Origin: Streptomyces sp. GQFP
Lineage (GTDB): Bacteria; Actinomycetota; Actinomycetes; Streptomycetales; Streptomycetaceae
Direction: 5' to 3'
NCBI RefSeq assembly: GCF_021545335.1
Contig: NZ_CP089312.1
Location: 7,812,001 to 7,876,000, forward strand
Length of the DNA: 64,000 nucleotides
Below the pieces are notes generated by a model, which had not been told where the DNA came from, did not search any database, and saw nothing but the letters and a program-made list of their open reading frames with translations. A program made the translations under genes and the position numbers. The number at the start of each line of letters is the position of its first letter. Position 1 is the first letter of the stretch. Below are positions 7,917 through 18,099 of the stretch, one piece after another.

Positions 7917-10161
7917 GCTCGCCCGTCCTCTCCCGCCACTCGGCCCACAGCTGGCTGGCCAGTGCGGCCCCGGTGCCGGTGAGCTGCCGCTGAGGCAGCG
8001 CGTCCAGTTCGGTGAGCGCGCGGTGGGCCTCCTTGAGAGCGACGGCCCGCCCGTCCGTGTCGGGCCCGTGCACGGCGCTCATGTCGGGGACCGACGCCAG
8101 TGCCTCACTCGCCTCGTCCAGCAGACGATCGGCCCGGCTCCCCGGTACCGCAAGATCCGTCGTCTCCCGCAGCGCGGCGAGCCGCGCCCGCCGCCCGAGC
8201 CGGGGCAACTGCCGTACGAACTCCTCCGGTTCGGTGTCGACGGCGACCCCGAGAGCACCGGGCGCGTGCCGGCCCAGCTGGACTCCGGCGCCCTTGGCCA
8301 GTGGGGTCACGACCGTGGCGACCAGGACACGCGGATCGGTGGACCAGCCCGGCAGCCGCTCGTCCAGCAGCGCGTGGCACCGCCCGAGCAGCTCAAGGAA
8401 GCCGTCCCGCTCACTGAGGTCGAGCGGCTCGGTGACGGGGGAGGAGAAGCAGTCGCGGAAGGGATCGGCGTCGTCGATCAGCGGCCCGCCGCCGCTCACG
8501 GGAGCAAGAGGAAGCGGAAGGACGTGCAGGGCCCGCCAACGTGCGCTCCCGCTCCAGGAGTTGCCAGCGCCGTCAAAGAGGACCCGCTCCTCGCTCTCGT
8601 CCCCTGTACGCCGTACGAGGATGCCGTCCGCGTCCGTCGTCACCTCGACCCGGCCGGGGCCGGGCAGCTCCAGGGTGCCCAGGGTCGGCAGATGCAGCCG
8701 GGCGGCCGGATGCTCCCACGCCAGCGTCACCCCGGCCCTCGCCCGGGCGGCCGAGGCCACCACCAGCGGGGCGAGCAGCGCGGGCTCGGCGGGACCGTCC
8801 CAGGCCAGACGCAGCGCGGTACGGGTGTAGGGGTGCGCGAGCACCGCGTCCACCTCGGTTCCCGTGCGGTCGTCGGCGTCCAGGCGCAGGAGCGCCTGCC
8901 AGGCGCCGTCCCAGTCGGAGCCGGGTTCGGAGCTCGGTGTCGTGCCGGGGTCCCCGGCCGCGCGGTCGTTCGTCAGCCGCAGCAGGTTACGTGTCAACTT
9001 GCCCTGCGCGAAGGCGAGTTCACCGGCGTCGTGCAGGGCGGGTGCGAGTTCGCGCTCGGTGATCCGCTCCGCGACGCCCTCGACGAAGGCGCGCAGGTCC
9101 GCGCAGAACACGGACGGATTGTCGAAACCCCGCTCGCTGCTGTACCGGTGCGCGTAGAGCCCGCCCCCGCAGGACTCGACGACCGGGCACCGCCGGCAGG
9201 TCTCGCTGACCCCCTCGATGCCCAACTGCCGTGCCTGTACGCCGGGATGGCGGGCGTACTCCTCGAAGCCGTGCCGGAACACGTCGTACCCCGTGGCCGG
9301 AGCCCCGTCGTAGGCGGCCTTGAGGGAGTCGGCCTGTTCGATCGTGCCGTCGGTCTCGACGACCGCGAGATCGGACGGGGCCAGCCCCATGGCCTCGGTG
9401 AGACTGGGGCCGCCGCGCAGGGTGCTGAGCACCGAGTCGAAGGTGCGGACCTTCATCGGGCGGCCCTGCTCCTCCCAGCGGTCGAAGATCCTCAGCAGCC
9501 ATTCGGCATACGGGGTCGGGGAATCCGTGATTCCGGGGGGAGGCGGGCTGTCCCAGGTCGAATGCGGCAGAAGGTAATCGATCCGGGGCGGGGCGAGAGC
9601 GGTGAGCGCGTCATGGACCGCGACCGGATCGTTCTTGATGTCGACCGTGCAGAGCAGCCCCATGTAAAGGTGCCGGTATTCCGGTGCGCGCAGCCGTTCG
9701 ATGCCGGCCAGAACCTTGTCGTAACTGCTGCGTCCCCGCCGGTCCAGACGATGCCGGTCATTTGCTACGCGATCACCGTCGAGAGAAATTCCGACCTTCA
9801 CATCGAATTCGCGGAGGACCTCCAATTGGGGCCCGTGCAACAGCATTCCATTCGTGTGCATACGGAGGTCTACGGTGGTGACGGGAGACAGGATGCGGGT
9901 GAGTTCCGCGCAGATGTCGCGGAGCCGTCTGGGACCCACAAGGAGGGGCTCTCCGCCATGCAGAATGCACGACACGGAATCGAGTCGATGGGTTTTCGCA
10001 TAGGACGCGAGACGTTGTGCGACGTGTGCGACCGTGTCCTCGGAGATCACCGTCGGCCGCGATTTCCAGCTCTGGTCGGCCAGCTCGTACATATAGCAGT
10101 GATCGCAAGCGATGTTGCATCTGCTGTGGATCTTCAGGACCAGTTCCTGGATTTGAGTCAC
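7909..10161 (-). CDS. fxsB: FxsB-family radical SAM/SPASM peptide maturase
   Basis: A 750-residue radical SAM enzyme. The 4Fe-4S motif CNIACDHC gives CxxxCxxC at residues 15-22, followed by LHGGEPLLVG. A SPASM-type Cys cluster lies near residues 315-350 (CRRC, ESCGGG, then FDNPSVFC). Family knowledge: FxsB-type enzymes form three-residue cyclophanes, joining an aromatic ring to a beta-carbon two residues on. The C-terminal half (from about residue 380) resembles the HExxH-type peptide-modification domain (ALHVLPLPL, then DDADPFRD) but has no HExxH; the corresponding helix appears to read PRLGRRARLAALRE. Start: GTG at 10161, 14 codons before the first cluster Cys; an upstream start at 10212 would add an Arg/Ser/Trp-rich tail not expected in the family. 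The Shine-Dalgarno is weak. The precursor candidate lies 145 bp upstream. Confidence 0.85.
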   Translation of the reverse strand: MTQIQELVLKIHSRCNIACDHCYMYELADQSWKSRPTVISEDTVAHVAQRLASYAKTHRLDSVSCILHGGEPLLVGPRRLRDICAELTRILSPVTTVDLRMHTNGMLLHGPQLEVLREFDVKVGISLDGDRVANDRHRLDRRGRSSYDKVLAGIERLRAPEYRHLYMGLLCTVDIKNDPVAVHDALTALAPPRIDYLLPHSTWDSPPPPGITDSPTPYAEWLLRIFDRWEEQGRPMKVRTFDSVLSTLRGGPSLTEAMGLAPSDLAVVETDGTIEQADSLKAAYDGAPATGYDVFRHGFEEYARHPGVQARQLGIEGVSETCRRCPVVESCGGGLYAHRYSSERGFDNPSVFCADLRAFVEGVAERITERELAPALHDAGELAFAQGKLTRNLLRLTNDRAAGDPGTTPSSEPGSDWDGAWQALLRLDADDRTGTEVDAVLAHPYTRTALRLAWDGPAEPALLAPLVVASAARARAGVTLAWEHPAARLHLPTLGTLELPGPGRVEVTTDADGILVRRTGDESEERVLFDGAGNSWSGSARWRALHVLPLPLAPVSGGGPLIDDADPFRDCFSSPVTEPLDLSERDGFLELLGRCHALLDERLPGWSTDPRVLVATVVTPLAKGAGVQLGRHAPGALGVAVDTEPEEFVRQLPRLGRRARLAALRETTDLAVPGSRADRLLDEASEALASVPDMSAVHGPDTDGRAVALKEAHRALTELDALPQRQLTGTGAALASQLWAEWRERTGEHG

Positions 10162-10251
10162 CCGGCATAGCTTAGGGCTCCGCGACCGGCTAAGGTGCCA
10201 CCAACTCCACACCGCACCGGGTAAGTTGGGATGCCCGGGTGTGGGGGGCCA

Positions 10252-10283
10252 GGGCTCCCGGCAGTGGGATTGCCGGGAAGCCC
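10252..10283 (-). terminator. Stem-loop between precursor gene and fxsB
   Basis: The arms 10252-10263 (GGGCTCCCGGCA) and 10271-10283 (TGCCGGGAAGCCC) pair over 12 bp with a single bulged base and a 7-nt loop. It falls in the non-coding gap just downstream of the fxsA-like stop codon and upstream of fxsB. A partial terminator at this place would give an excess of precursor mRNA over maturase mRNA, as seen in many RiPP operons. Confidence 0.5.
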
Positions 10284-10306
10284 CAGGTCACCGGGACTGC
10301 TGCCGC

Positions 10307-10516
10307 TCAGATCGCGGCATCAAAGGTGATCGGCTTCTTCGAGGTCCATCCGGCGGCGTCCGTCAAACGTCCGGTCGACTTGATGGCGGCGGCCTTGTCG
10401 GTGGCGACGGACACCAGCGGGGTGTGCCGTCGGGGTGCCGGACGGAGAAGGGTCGAGGTGCCTGCGGCTGCCGATGCCGACGTGATTGCCGTGACCTCGA
10501 TGTTCATTTCGTTCAT
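10307..10516 (-). CDS. fxsA: Candidate FxsA-like RiPP precursor peptide (ends FDAAI)
   Basis: A 69-residue peptide encoded just upstream of fxsB on the same strand. It begins MNEMNIEVTAITS, has a Ser/Ala/Thr-rich middle with a basic RPAPRR patch, and ends GWTSKKPITFDAAI at the stop codon. The C-terminal Phe followed by four residues matches the F-x-S-x-x-COOH spacing, but the third position is Ala, not Ser. A W-T-S triplet lies 8 residues before F-D-A, so two aromatic-x-x triplets exist. Size, position and terminal Ile agree with an FxsA role; the leader does not look like the usual FxsA leader. Start: ATG at 10516 with GGAG 13 bases upstream; the second Met (10507) and an extension to 10564 are alternatives. 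Confidence 0.65.
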   Translation of the reverse strand: MNEMNIEVTAITSASAAAGTSTLLRPAPRRHTPLVSVATDKAAAIKSTGRLTDAAGWTSKKPITFDAAI

Positions 10517-10758
10517 GGCTGTCTCATAGCTCCACTTCGTCGAGGGAACAGGTCCCAGCACCATCCCGTTCCCGTCGTAAGGTTGGGATGATCACTTAGG
10601 ACCCGTAGACGTTCTTGGACAGCCTGAGACCTGAGCTGACACTTCTCGCGCGGACGCTATCATGCAGTGCAGTCGAACGCATACCGGGGGGTGTGCAGTT
10701 CTCGCGCACTTGAGCGAGAATTTCCATAGGTGTTCGCTTCTAGCCGTACGGGGGGACC
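10517..10758. promoter_or_regulatory. Divergent promoter region between fxsA and SLATT gene
   Basis: A 242-bp non-coding region less GC-rich than its surroundings. TTCTCGCGC occurs twice in direct orientation (10643-10651 and 10699-10707). The second copy forms an inverted repeat with GCGAGAA (10714-10720), 7-bp arms around an 8-base spacer. A TATCAT (10658-10663) could be a plus-strand -10 box. The region probably holds both promoters and a shared operator. Confidence 0.4.
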
Positions 10759-11676
10759 ATGCGGACTGGAACTCCAGGGCCAAGTGTGACTTTGAGTGAC
10801 GCTGACCTGCCGCCACTCTTCCGGATTAGTGACCATCGTGCGCTGGCCAGGCAAGGAGAATCGTTTCGCGCGGTCCGTACCCAGCTCGTGACCCTTCTGC
10901 TGGCCACCACCACAGCCATGCTCGCGGAACGCCTCGACAGCCATGTCCCGGCGGCAATGGCAGCGGTGCTGTACGCGGCGACCATCGCCATCGGCCTGCA
11001 CACCGCCCGCCGCCGGGCCCGGGCCCACTGGCGTGCCCACCGGGACGTCGCCGAGCTGCTCAAGTCGCTGGCCTGGCAGTACATGGTGCACGGCGGGCCC
11101 TTCCACACCGGGGTCGCCGATCCCGACGGGCTGTTCGCCGAGCGGATGGAGGCGCGGCTCGCGGAACTCCGGAAGGTCGGGTGGGCCGACGACTCCCGCT
11201 ACGGGACCCGCGCCCGGGGAATCGCGCAGATCACCCCGGCCATGCGGGCCGTGCGGGCCAAACCGTTCGAGGCGCGACGGGACATCTATCTCCGCGACCG
11301 GCTCCTCGAACAGTTCGTCTGGCACCGCAACAAGGCCGCCCAGACCCACCGCTCCTCCGTCCACTGGTCGTCCGTCACCGCTGTCCTGACCCTGCTCGCC
11401 CTGCTCTCCGCCGGGCTCAGGGCCCTCGGGGTGATCGACGGCTGGGATCTCACCGGCCTGCTCAGTGCCGCCGCTGCGGCCGGTGTGGCGTGGCAGGAGG
11501 TACGCAGGCACCGGCCGCTGGCGTACGCGTACGGCCTCATCAAGGATGATCTCGACATGCTGCGGATCACGATGACCAAAACGGTGACGAAGTCGGGCTG
11601 GGCCGAGGCGGTGGCGGACGCCGAGCGGCTGGTCTCGCCGCAGCACACCGACTGGGTGGTCAGGTTCGGGAGCTGA
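10759..11676 (+). CDS. DUF4231/SLATT-type membrane protein
   Basis: A 305-residue protein with two hydrophobic hairpins: about residues 37-75 (LVTLLLATTTAML, then AAVLYAATIAIGL) and about 213-250 (VTAVLTLLALLSA, then LLSAAAAAGVAW), joined by a long charged helical segment. The layout and the YGLIKDDLDMLR segment after the last hydrophobic part fit the DUF4231 family, one of the SLATT (SMODS and SLOG-associating two-TM effector) groups. SLATT proteins are predicted pore-forming effectors in prokaryotic conflict systems. The gene is divergent from the fxs precursor. Start: ATG at 10759 directly follows a G-rich tract with very short spacing; GTG at 10786 is an alternative. Confidence 0.75.
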   Translation: MRTGTPGPSVTLSDADLPPLFRISDHRALARQGESFRAVRTQLVTLLLATTTAMLAERLDSHVPAAMAAVLYAATIAIGLHTARRRARAHWRAHRDVAELLKSLAWQYMVHGGPFHTGVADPDGLFAERMEARLAELRKVGWADDSRYGTRARGIAQITPAMRAVRAKPFEARRDIYLRDRLLEQFVWHRNKAAQTHRSSVHWSSVTAVLTLLALLSAGLRALGVIDGWDLTGLLSAAAAAGVAWQEVRRHRPLAYAYGLIKDDLDMLRITMTKTVTKSGWAEAVADAERLVSPQHTDWVVRFGS

Positions 11677-11724
11677 ACCGGCGTCCGTACCGCCGATGTC
11701 CGCACCGCCGGGGAGCCGAGCGAG

Positions 11725-11753
11725 TTAAGTGAACGCTTAATCAGCCGTTGACA
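11725..11753 (+). promoter_or_regulatory. Palindrome and -35-like box upstream of cox operon
   Basis: TTAAGTGAACGCTTAA (11725-11740) is an imperfect palindrome with perfect TTAAG/CTTAA outer arms. A TTGACA -35-like hexamer follows at 11748-11753, about 80 bases before the coxM start. No convincing -10 box at 17-18 bp is visible. The palindrome is a plausible operator for whatever regulates CO dehydrogenase. Confidence 0.4.
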
Positions 11754-11832
11754 CACCTCACCGGCAAGCGGTGAAGTGCCCCCGGACACCACGTCCGCAC
11801 GACTGACACGGGGAAGTCAGGGGGGATGCGGT

Positions 11833-12723
11833 ATGCAGGTTCCCGCTCCGTTCGAGTACCGGCGCGTCGGCAGTGTCCCGGAGGCCGTCGCCCTCCTGGA
11901 CCGGCTGGGCGACACCGCCCGGCTGGTGGCCGGCGGGCACAGTCTGCTGCCGATGATGAAGCTCCGGCTGGCCAACTTCGAGTACCTCATCGACATCAAC
12001 GACCTGCACGGCGAGCTGGGTTACATCCGTGCCGAGCCCGGACTGATCCGCATCGGCGCGATGACCCGGCACCGCGAACTCCTGGAGTCCGACCAACTCG
12101 CCGCCGCCTTCCCGGTGTTCCGGGACGCCGAACGCGTCATCGCCGATCCCGTCGTCCGCAACCGCGGCACGCTCGGCGGCTCCCTCTGCCAGGCCGACCC
12201 CTCCGAGGACCTGTCCGCCGTGTGCACGACGCTCGACGCGAGCTGTGTGATCCAGGGTGTGGACGGCCAACGGGTCGTCCCCATGGGCGAGTTCCATCAG
12301 GGGCCGTACGAAACGGCGGTCGGCGACGCCGAGATGCTCACCGAGGTACGTCTCCCGGTCCGGCCGAACGGGTCCAGCGCGTACGAGAAGGTCGAACGGC
12401 GGGCCGGGGACTGGGCGGTGGTGTCGGCCGGGGCCGCCGTATGGCTGGACGGCGACGGACTGGTCGCCGACGCCCGGGTCGGACTCGCCGCCGTAGGGCC
12501 CAACACCGCCGGGATCGAGGGCATCGGCGACGCCCTGCGCGGCCGGCCGCCCGGCGAGGAACTGTACGCGCAGGCGGGGAACATCGCCGCCGAGGCCTGC
12601 TCGCCCGTCACCGACCGGCGGGGCAGCGCGGAGTACAAGCGGCACCTGGCAAAGGAGTTGACCGTGCGCGTGCTGCGCAGGGCCGTGGCCAGGATCCACG
12701 GAACCGATGGACAGGGGGTGTGA
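11833..12723 (+). CDS. coxM: CO dehydrogenase medium subunit (FAD-binding), CoxM
   Basis: A 296-residue FAD-binding subunit of an aerobic molybdenum hydroxylase; it passes electrons from the Fe-S clusters of CoxS to the acceptor. The FAD pyrophosphate-binding motif AGGHSLLPMMK is at residues 35-45 and the second motif RNRGTLGGSL at about 110; the C-terminal CO_deh_flav_C domain follows. Start: ATG at 11833 lies about 8 bases after GGGGGA; an upstream start at 11776 would add unconserved residues. The order M-S-L is the usual one in actinobacterial form I CO dehydrogenase operons. Coupling to coxS is tight (5 bp). Confidence 0.9.
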   Translation: MQVPAPFEYRRVGSVPEAVALLDRLGDTARLVAGGHSLLPMMKLRLANFEYLIDINDLHGELGYIRAEPGLIRIGAMTRHRELLESDQLAAAFPVFRDAERVIADPVVRNRGTLGGSLCQADPSEDLSAVCTTLDASCVIQGVDGQRVVPMGEFHQGPYETAVGDAEMLTEVRLPVRPNGSSAYEKVERRAGDWAVVSAGAAVWLDGDGLVADARVGLAAVGPNTAGIEGIGDALRGRPPGEELYAQAGNIAAEACSPVTDRRGSAEYKRHLAKELTVRVLRRAVARIHGTDGQGV

Positions 12724-12728
12724 CGCGC

Positions 12729-13246
12729 ATGCAGGTCACCATGACCGTCAACGGGGACGAGGTCACCCGGGAGATCGAGGGGCGGCTGCTCCTCGTCCAC
12801 TTCCTGCGCGACCATCTCGCCCTGACCGGCACCCACTGGGGCTGCGACACCAGCAACTGCGGTACGTGCGTGGTGTGGTTGGACGGCGAGCCCGTCAAGT
12901 CCTGCACCGTCCTCGCCGCCATGGCGGGCGGGCACGAGGTGCGGACCGTGGAGGGGCTGGCCGGGCCCGGCGGTCAACTCGACGCCGTACAACGGGGGTT
13001 CGTCGAGTGCCACGGGCTCCAGTGCGGGTTCTGCACGCCCGGCATGATGATGACCGCCCGCGCTCTTCTCGACCGCAACCCCGACCCCTCCGAGCCCGAG
13101 ATCCGCGAGGCGATCTCCGGGCAGATCTGCCGCTGCACCGGGTACGCCACCATCGTCCGGTCCGTGCGGTGGGCCGCGGCGGAGGAGGCCGGGACCCGGA
13201 CCGAGCAACCGGCGGACGAGTTGGCGAGCGGTCCGGGGGGTGTCTC

Positions 13247-13250
<4 letters not shown>
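12729..13250 (+). CDS. coxS: CO dehydrogenase small subunit (2x[2Fe-2S]), CoxS
   Basis: A 173-residue iron-sulfur subunit. The plant-type [2Fe-2S] Cys set is present in GCDTSNCGTC and the following KSC. The second cluster set is HGLQCGFCTPGM and ICRCTGY, as in all xanthine oxidase-family small subunits. The last 25 residues are a polar tail. Start: ATG at 12729; a GTG at 12720 that would overlap the coxM stop is an alternative. The stop overlaps the coxL start (ATGA). It transfers electrons from the Mo/Cu centre to FAD in CoxM. Confidence 0.92.
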
Positions 13251-15676
<2,426 letters not shown>

Positions 15677-15685
15677 GGGGTCGTC

Positions 15686-16426
15686 ATGAAAACAGTGAGT
15701 GCTCGTGCGCGTGAACTGACCGAAGGGCGCGTGCCGTTCGTGCACGCCCGAGTGGTGCGCGCCCAGGCGCCCGCGTCCGCCCGCCCCGGCGACGAGGCCA
15801 TCGTGTACGGCGACGGCACGATCGACGGCTTCGTGGGCGGCGTATGCGCGGAGGGCTCCGTGCGTACGGCGGCACTCGACGCCCTGCACGGCGGTGGGCC
15901 GCTGCTGCTGCGGGTCCTGCCCGAGGGGGAGCCCGAGTTCCCGCCCGCCCCCGGAGCGCAGGTCGTCGTCAACCACTGTCTGTCGGGCGGCGCGTTGGAG
16001 ATCTTCCTGGAGCCGGTGCTGCCGCCCCCGCTGATCGAGGTCGTGGGCGGCACCCCGATCGCCGAGGCGTTCATCGCCCTCGCCGACGTACTCGGCTACG
16101 CCACCGCACGCTCCCTCCCCGACGGCCCGCCCGCCGAACAGACCGTGGCGGTGGTCGTGGCCGGTCAGGGGAGAGGGGACGCCGAAGCGCTGCGGGCCGC
16201 CCTGGACGCCGACGTCCCGTACATCGCGCTGGTCGCCAGCAGGCGCAGGAGCGCGGCTCTGATCGAGGAACTCGGCCTGGCGGAAGGGGAGTCGGCCCGG
16301 ATCCACACCCCGGCCGGACTGGACATCGGCGCGCGCACGGCACCCGAGATCGCGCTCTCGATCCTGGCGGAGGTGGTGTCGGCCGTACGGCGGACACCTC
16401 AGCCCATGACTGTGCGCGGCGACTGA
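15686..16426 (+). CDS. XdhC/CoxF-type molybdenum cofactor accessory protein
   Basis: A 246-residue XdhC/CoxI/CoxF-family protein, which matures and inserts the molybdenum cofactor of hydroxylases. The N-terminal domain has the family pattern VRAQAPASARPGDEAIVYGDGTIDGFVGGVC. The second half is Rossmann-like (IEVVGGTPIAEAF, ALVASRRR) and ends with the RIHTPAGLDIGARTAPEIALSI block found across XdhC proteins. Start: ATG at 15686, 5 bases after GAGGGG. It lies 9 bp after coxL and belongs to the operon. I leave the symbol empty because CoxF and CoxI cannot be separated by eye. Confidence 0.88.
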   Translation: MKTVSARARELTEGRVPFVHARVVRAQAPASARPGDEAIVYGDGTIDGFVGGVCAEGSVRTAALDALHGGGPLLLRVLPEGEPEFPPAPGAQVVVNHCLSGGALEIFLEPVLPPPLIEVVGGTPIAEAFIALADVLGYATARSLPDGPPAEQTVAVVVAGQGRGDAEALRAALDADVPYIALVASRRRSAALIEELGLAEGESARIHTPAGLDIGARTAPEIALSILAEVVSAVRRTPQPMTVRGD

Positions 16427-16438
16427 CGGGTGGCCCCG

Positions 16439-17368
16439 ATGTCCGAACCGCCCGCCCGGCCCGTGCCGCCGGTCCTGTTCAAGGACGCCGACGACGTACG
16501 CCAACGGCTGGACGACGTCGGGTACTTGGTGGACGAGGGCACGGCGACCGCCCTCTTCCTCGCCACCGTCCTAGGCAGGCCGCTGCTGCTGGAGGGCGAG
16601 CCGGGCGTGGGCAAGACCAGCGCGGCGAAGGCACTCGCCGAGGCCCTGGACACCCCGCTGATCCGGTTGCAGTGCTACGAGGGACTGACGGCGGGGGAGG
16701 CGCTGTACGAGTGGAACTACCAGCGTCAACTGCTCGCGGTCCGGCTCACGGAGGCGCGCAGCCACGATCAACAGCGGCTGACGGAAACGGACTTGTTCAC
16801 CGAGGAGTTCCTGCTCGACCGGCCGCTACTGCGCGCGGTACGCCACGAAGGCCCACTGCCGCCCGTCCTCCTCATCGACGAGATCGACCGAGCCGACGAC
16901 GAGTTCGAGGCGCTGCTCTTCGAGTTCCTCGGCGAATCGGCCATCACCGTCCCGGAGTTGGGCACCTTCGCCGCCGTACGGCCGCCCGTCGCGATCCTCA
17001 CCTCCAACCGCAGCCGCGAGCTGCACGACGCGCTGCGCCGCCGCTGCCTGTACCACTGGATCGACTTCCCGGCCCCCGAACGCGCGGTGGAGATCCTGCG
17101 CCGCTCGGTACCGGCGGCGAACGAGCCGCTGATCGCGTCGGCGACGGAGTTCATCGGGCGGGTGCGTGCGCTGGACCTGGACAAGGCGCCGGGCATGGCG
17201 GAGGCCATCGACTGGGTGTCGGCCCTGGCCGCGCTGCGGGTGGCGCGGCTGGCACGCGGGGACATCGTCGCCACGCTCAGCGCCGTCGCCAAGAGCCCCG
17301 ACGACCGTATCGCCGTCACCGAGGCCCTCGAAGAGCTCGGCTACCCCGGACAAGCGAGGAAACCATGA
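16439..17368 (+). CDS. coxD: MoxR-type AAA+ ATPase CoxD
   Basis: A 309-residue AAA+ ATPase with Walker A GEPGVGKT, Walker B VLLIDEID, sensor 1 LTSNRSRE and the arginine-finger segment LRRRC. CoxD is known in Oligotropha to build the [CuSMoO2] active site in apo-CO dehydrogenase together with CoxE and CoxF. A GTG at 16430 gives three extra residues and is an equally possible start; ATG at 16439 is chosen because it sits after a GGGTGG tract. The stop overlaps coxG (ATGA). Confidence 0.88.
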   Translation: MSEPPARPVPPVLFKDADDVRQRLDDVGYLVDEGTATALFLATVLGRPLLLEGEPGVGKTSAAKALAEALDTPLIRLQCYEGLTAGEALYEWNYQRQLLAVRLTEARSHDQQRLTETDLFTEEFLLDRPLLRAVRHEGPLPPVLLIDEIDRADDEFEALLFEFLGESAITVPELGTFAAVRPPVAILTSNRSRELHDALRRRCLYHWIDFPAPERAVEILRRSVPAANEPLIASATEFIGRVRALDLDKAPGMAEAIDWVSALAALRVARLARGDIVATLSAVAKSPDDRIAVTEALEELGYPGQARKP

Positions 17369-18099
17369 AGATCGACAACGAGTTCGAGGTCGGCGTGCCC
17401 GTCGAGCGGGCCTGGCAGGCACTCACGGATCTGGCGGGCCTCGCCCCGTGCATGCCGGGCGCCCAGCTCACGGGTGTGGAGGACGAGGTCTACCGGGGCC
17501 GGGTGAAGGTGAAGGTCGGGCCGGTGATCAGCCAATTCGCGGGCACGGCACGCTTCGTGGAGAAGGACGAGGCGGCACATCACGCGGTGATCAGCGCGGT
17601 GGGCAAGGACACGCGCGGGGCGGGCAACGCGTCGGCGACGATCGACGCCCGGCTGCGGGCGGAGGGCGCGGGGACGGTCGTGACGGTGTCCACCGACCTC
17701 AACATCAGTGGAAAACTGGCCCAGTTCGGCAGCGGGATGATCAAGGAGATCTCGGAGAAACTGTTCGCCCAGTTCATCGAGAACGTGGAGGCGCAGCTCC
17801 TGACGCCGGACGCGGAAGAGGCGGAGGCGCCGGCGCCGGCGGCGGAGCCGAAGCCGCCGGCGCAGACCGAGGCGCAGACCGAGGCGCAGACCGAGGCGCA
17901 GACCGAGGCGCAGACCGAGGCACAGGCAGAGGCACAGGCAGAGGCACAGGCTCCGGTCCCGGTGGCCGTGTCGCCGCAGCCCGCGCAGGAACCGCTGGAC
18001 CTGATGCGGCTGGCCGGAGGGTCCGTCAGCAGGCGGCTGATCCCGGTGGCCGTAGCCGCAGTCGTCGTGGCCGTGGTGATCTACCTTCTGGTCCGGTGA
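17365..18099 (+). CDS. coxG: CoxG/SRPBCC-family CO dehydrogenase anchoring protein
   Basis: A 244-residue CoxG protein. Residues 1-145 form the START/SRPBCC-like domain (MKIDNEFEVGVPVERAW, CMPGAQ, GPVISQFAGTA, NISGKLAQFG). A linker of repeated T-E-A-Q/A-E-A-Q units (residues about 160-195) follows, then a C-terminal membrane helix (LIPVAVAAVVVAVVIYLLV). CoxG is known to recruit CO dehydrogenase to the membrane, which the C-terminal anchor fits. The 12-base repeat in the linker is recent-looking (see separate entry). It overlaps coxD and coxE by 4 bases each. Confidence 0.87.
   Translation: MKIDNEFEVGVPVERAWQALTDLAGLAPCMPGAQLTGVEDEVYRGRVKVKVGPVISQFAGTARFVEKDEAAHHAVISAVGKDTRGAGNASATIDARLRAEGAGTVVTVSTDLNISGKLAQFGSGMIKEISEKLFAQFIENVEAQLLTPDAEEAEAPAPAAEPKPPAQTEAQTEAQTEAQTEAQTEAQAEAQAEAQAPVPVAVSPQPAQEPLDLMRLAGGSVSRRLIPVAVAAVVVAVVIYLLVR
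17863..17949 (+). repeat. 12-bp in-frame tandem repeat in coxG linker
   Basis: Five copies of CAGACCGAGGCG or a one-base variant, followed by two copies of CAGGCAGAGGCA and part of another. The array encodes Q-T-E-A then Q-A-E-A units, is a multiple of three, and keeps the frame. Copy number could vary between strains without breaking the gene and would change only the length of the linker to the membrane anchor. Confidence 0.9.

Noticed and set aside
7303..10170. 955-codon plus-strand frame opposite fxsB
   Set aside because: Antisense to a radical SAM gene with its Cys motifs; low-complexity translation without motifs.
10592..10816. Possible second small precursor on the minus strand
   Set aside because: It overlaps the start of the SLATT gene, has no FxSxx end, and lies upstream of the promoter region; no ribosome site.
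17863..17949. Repeat considered as a CRISPR-like array
   Set aside because: Units are 12 bp, contiguous, in frame and coding; there are no spacers.
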